Shown here: piece after piece, positions 39,365-40,062 of the stretch | Layout of the letters: the number at the start of each line of letters is the position of its first letter | Position numbering within the stretch: the first letter of the stretch is position 1 | Source of the DNA: Pseudomonadales bacterium | GTDB taxonomy: Bacteria > Pseudomonadota > Gammaproteobacteria > Pseudomonadales > Azotimanducaceae | NCBI GenBank assembly: GCA_024234635.1 | Contig: JACKNX010000026.1 | Span: forward strand, 1 to 40,062 | Reading direction: 5' to 3' | DNA: 40,062 bases | Notes under the pieces: generated by a model | What the model was told of the DNA's origin: nothing | Seen by the model: only the letters and a program-made list of their open reading frames with translations | The model's database searches: none | Program-made: the position numbers and the translations under genes

Positions 39365-40062
39365 TCAATTTGGCGCGGGGGCGATGACCTGGCCGTTGTA
39401 GATCAACGTGTTGTCCAGCGTTTCGGCCGGAGCGACGTCATCCGGGCAGCTACCACCGACATAACGATCCCGCTCCGGATGATCCAGTACCAGCGATGCC
39501 GCAGGAATGTCGGTGTTGCTGGCGGGTGTCACCGCGGACGCCAGCGAAAGCGTCTGGCCCGGGTCATCGATCGTGAACTGTGCGCCATGCAGGTACTGCC
39601 ATCGGGCATGGTTGTTGGTTGCATTGTTTCCGGTATAGATCTGACCTCGCGTGAATGACAGCAGAACCGCTTTCCTGACACTGCCGGAAAGGGTGTTCTC
39701 CGCAAATGTGAGATCGTAGCGTGCCGAAAAGGTACGTTTGTCGCACTCACCCGTCGGTGAGTTCCTTTCAGGAAAGCCGGCATCGATCATGATGCTGTTG
39801 CGGTTTCCCTGAAGGCGATTATTCGTGATCTGTGCGGCTACCACACCCTCCACGATGCCGGATTCCGCGGTTGCCGAACCGATGGCGATTATCCGCAAGC
39901 CAAATCCCAGGGCGTTGGCCGTGTTGAAGGACAGATCGTTGTGCACGACGTTGGCAGTCACGCCATTGCCGATATCGAGCAGCGGAAACGTTGTACCGCC
40001 CAGAAGTACGCCACCGCCGATATTGGCAGAAGAGCGATTGTCCTGCACTGTGACGACGGCGG
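39365..40062 (-). CDS. right-handed beta-helix repeat protein, 5' end cut by window
   Basis: The frame is open to the window edge, so the N-terminus is missing. The visible 230 residues show short Asn/Gly-rich turns typical of parallel beta-helix proteins: VQDNRSSANIGGGVLL, ANVVHNDLSFNTANALGFG, AQITNNRLQGNRNSIMI and LTFAENTLSGSVRKAVLL. A likely C-terminal domain follows, ending IYNGQVIAPAPN. Two or more Cys occur. Such proteins are usually exported and act on or bind polysaccharides, but no catalytic residues are visible in this part. It is convergent with the thioesterase gene. Confidence 0.72.
   Translation of the reverse strand, partial: AVVTVQDNRSSANIGGGVLLGGTTFPLLDIGNGVTANVVHNDLSFNTANALGFGLRIIAIGSATAESGIVEGVVAAQITNNRLQGNRNSIMIDAGFPERNSPTGECDKRTFSARYDLTFAENTLSGSVRKAVLLSFTRGQIYTGNNATNNHARWQYLHGAQFTIDDPGQTLSLASAVTPASNTDIPAASLVLDHPERDRYVGGSCPDDVAPAETLDNTLIYNGQVIAPAPN

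Overview
The window reads as chromosomal DNA of a GC-rich gammaproteobacterium-like organism: Tex, bacterial TrxB, PBP4-type DacB, ThpR, YeiH, an RND pump and a Bcr/CflA transporter sit beside scattered lipid, xenobiotic and amino-acid catabolism genes (MaoC, crotonase, SDRs, epoxide hydrolase, luciferase-like monooxygenase, PaaI-type thioesterase). This mix is typical of heterotrophic, often marine or soil, Gammaproteobacteria, but no rRNA or other marker fixes the taxon. No tRNA, rRNA, CRISPR array, transposase or prophage was seen.

Layout. 1-1459: SPFH protein (cut by the window edge) and a transglutaminase-like protein. 1518-3872: Tex, ending in a shared hairpin terminator. 3873-4406: divergent spacer filled with a composite palindromic repeat. 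4407-7041: bacteriohemerythrin, a citrate-synthase-family enzyme and a divergent LysR regulator. 7045-10036 (minus strand): an SDR / ThDP-enzyme / cupin operon. 10123-14424: two methyltransferases, a YeiH exporter, ThpR, and a thioredoxin-fold/2OG-Fe(II) oxygenase fusion. 14505-16992: second copy of the repeat, then an epoxide hydrolase / MFS pump operon. 17026-22528: MaoC facing a lipoprotein / crotonase / SDR / NSS-symporter operon. 22550-29636 (minus strand): DacB, RND pump, adaptor and an MFS transporter. 29792-31657: small membrane protein and an anchored FHA-like protein. 31828-34969: a selenium/thiol redox locus. 35133-37547: DUF3604 lipoprotein and DUF3465 protein. 37657-39314: luciferase-like monooxygenase and thioesterase. 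39365 to the end: partial beta-helix protein.

The most remarkable locus is 31828-34969. A gene with an in-frame UGA (33731-33733) followed by Gly-Ser-Cys continues for 80 more codons in frame. A two-part stem-loop directly after the UGA has an apical loop very similar to the E. coli fdhF SECIS. I read this as a UGSC-family selenoprotein of 173 residues that a standard gene caller would truncate. Just upstream is a protein fusing a CPTC thioredoxin-like domain to a large conserved domain of the UGSC neighbourhood. Thioredoxin reductase lies convergently downstream. Together they suggest a selenol/thiol redox relay. Selenocysteine insertion would need selA, selB, selC and selD elsewhere in the genome.

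Several enzymes depart from their family's catalytic pattern: the citrate-synthase-like protein has Glu at the usual catalytic Asp, the crotonase lacks both catalytic Glu residues, and the thioredoxin-fold domain of the oxygenase fusion lacks the peroxidatic Cys. Starts were often moved inward from the longest open frame on ribosome-binding-site and family-alignment grounds; these cases are stated in each entry.
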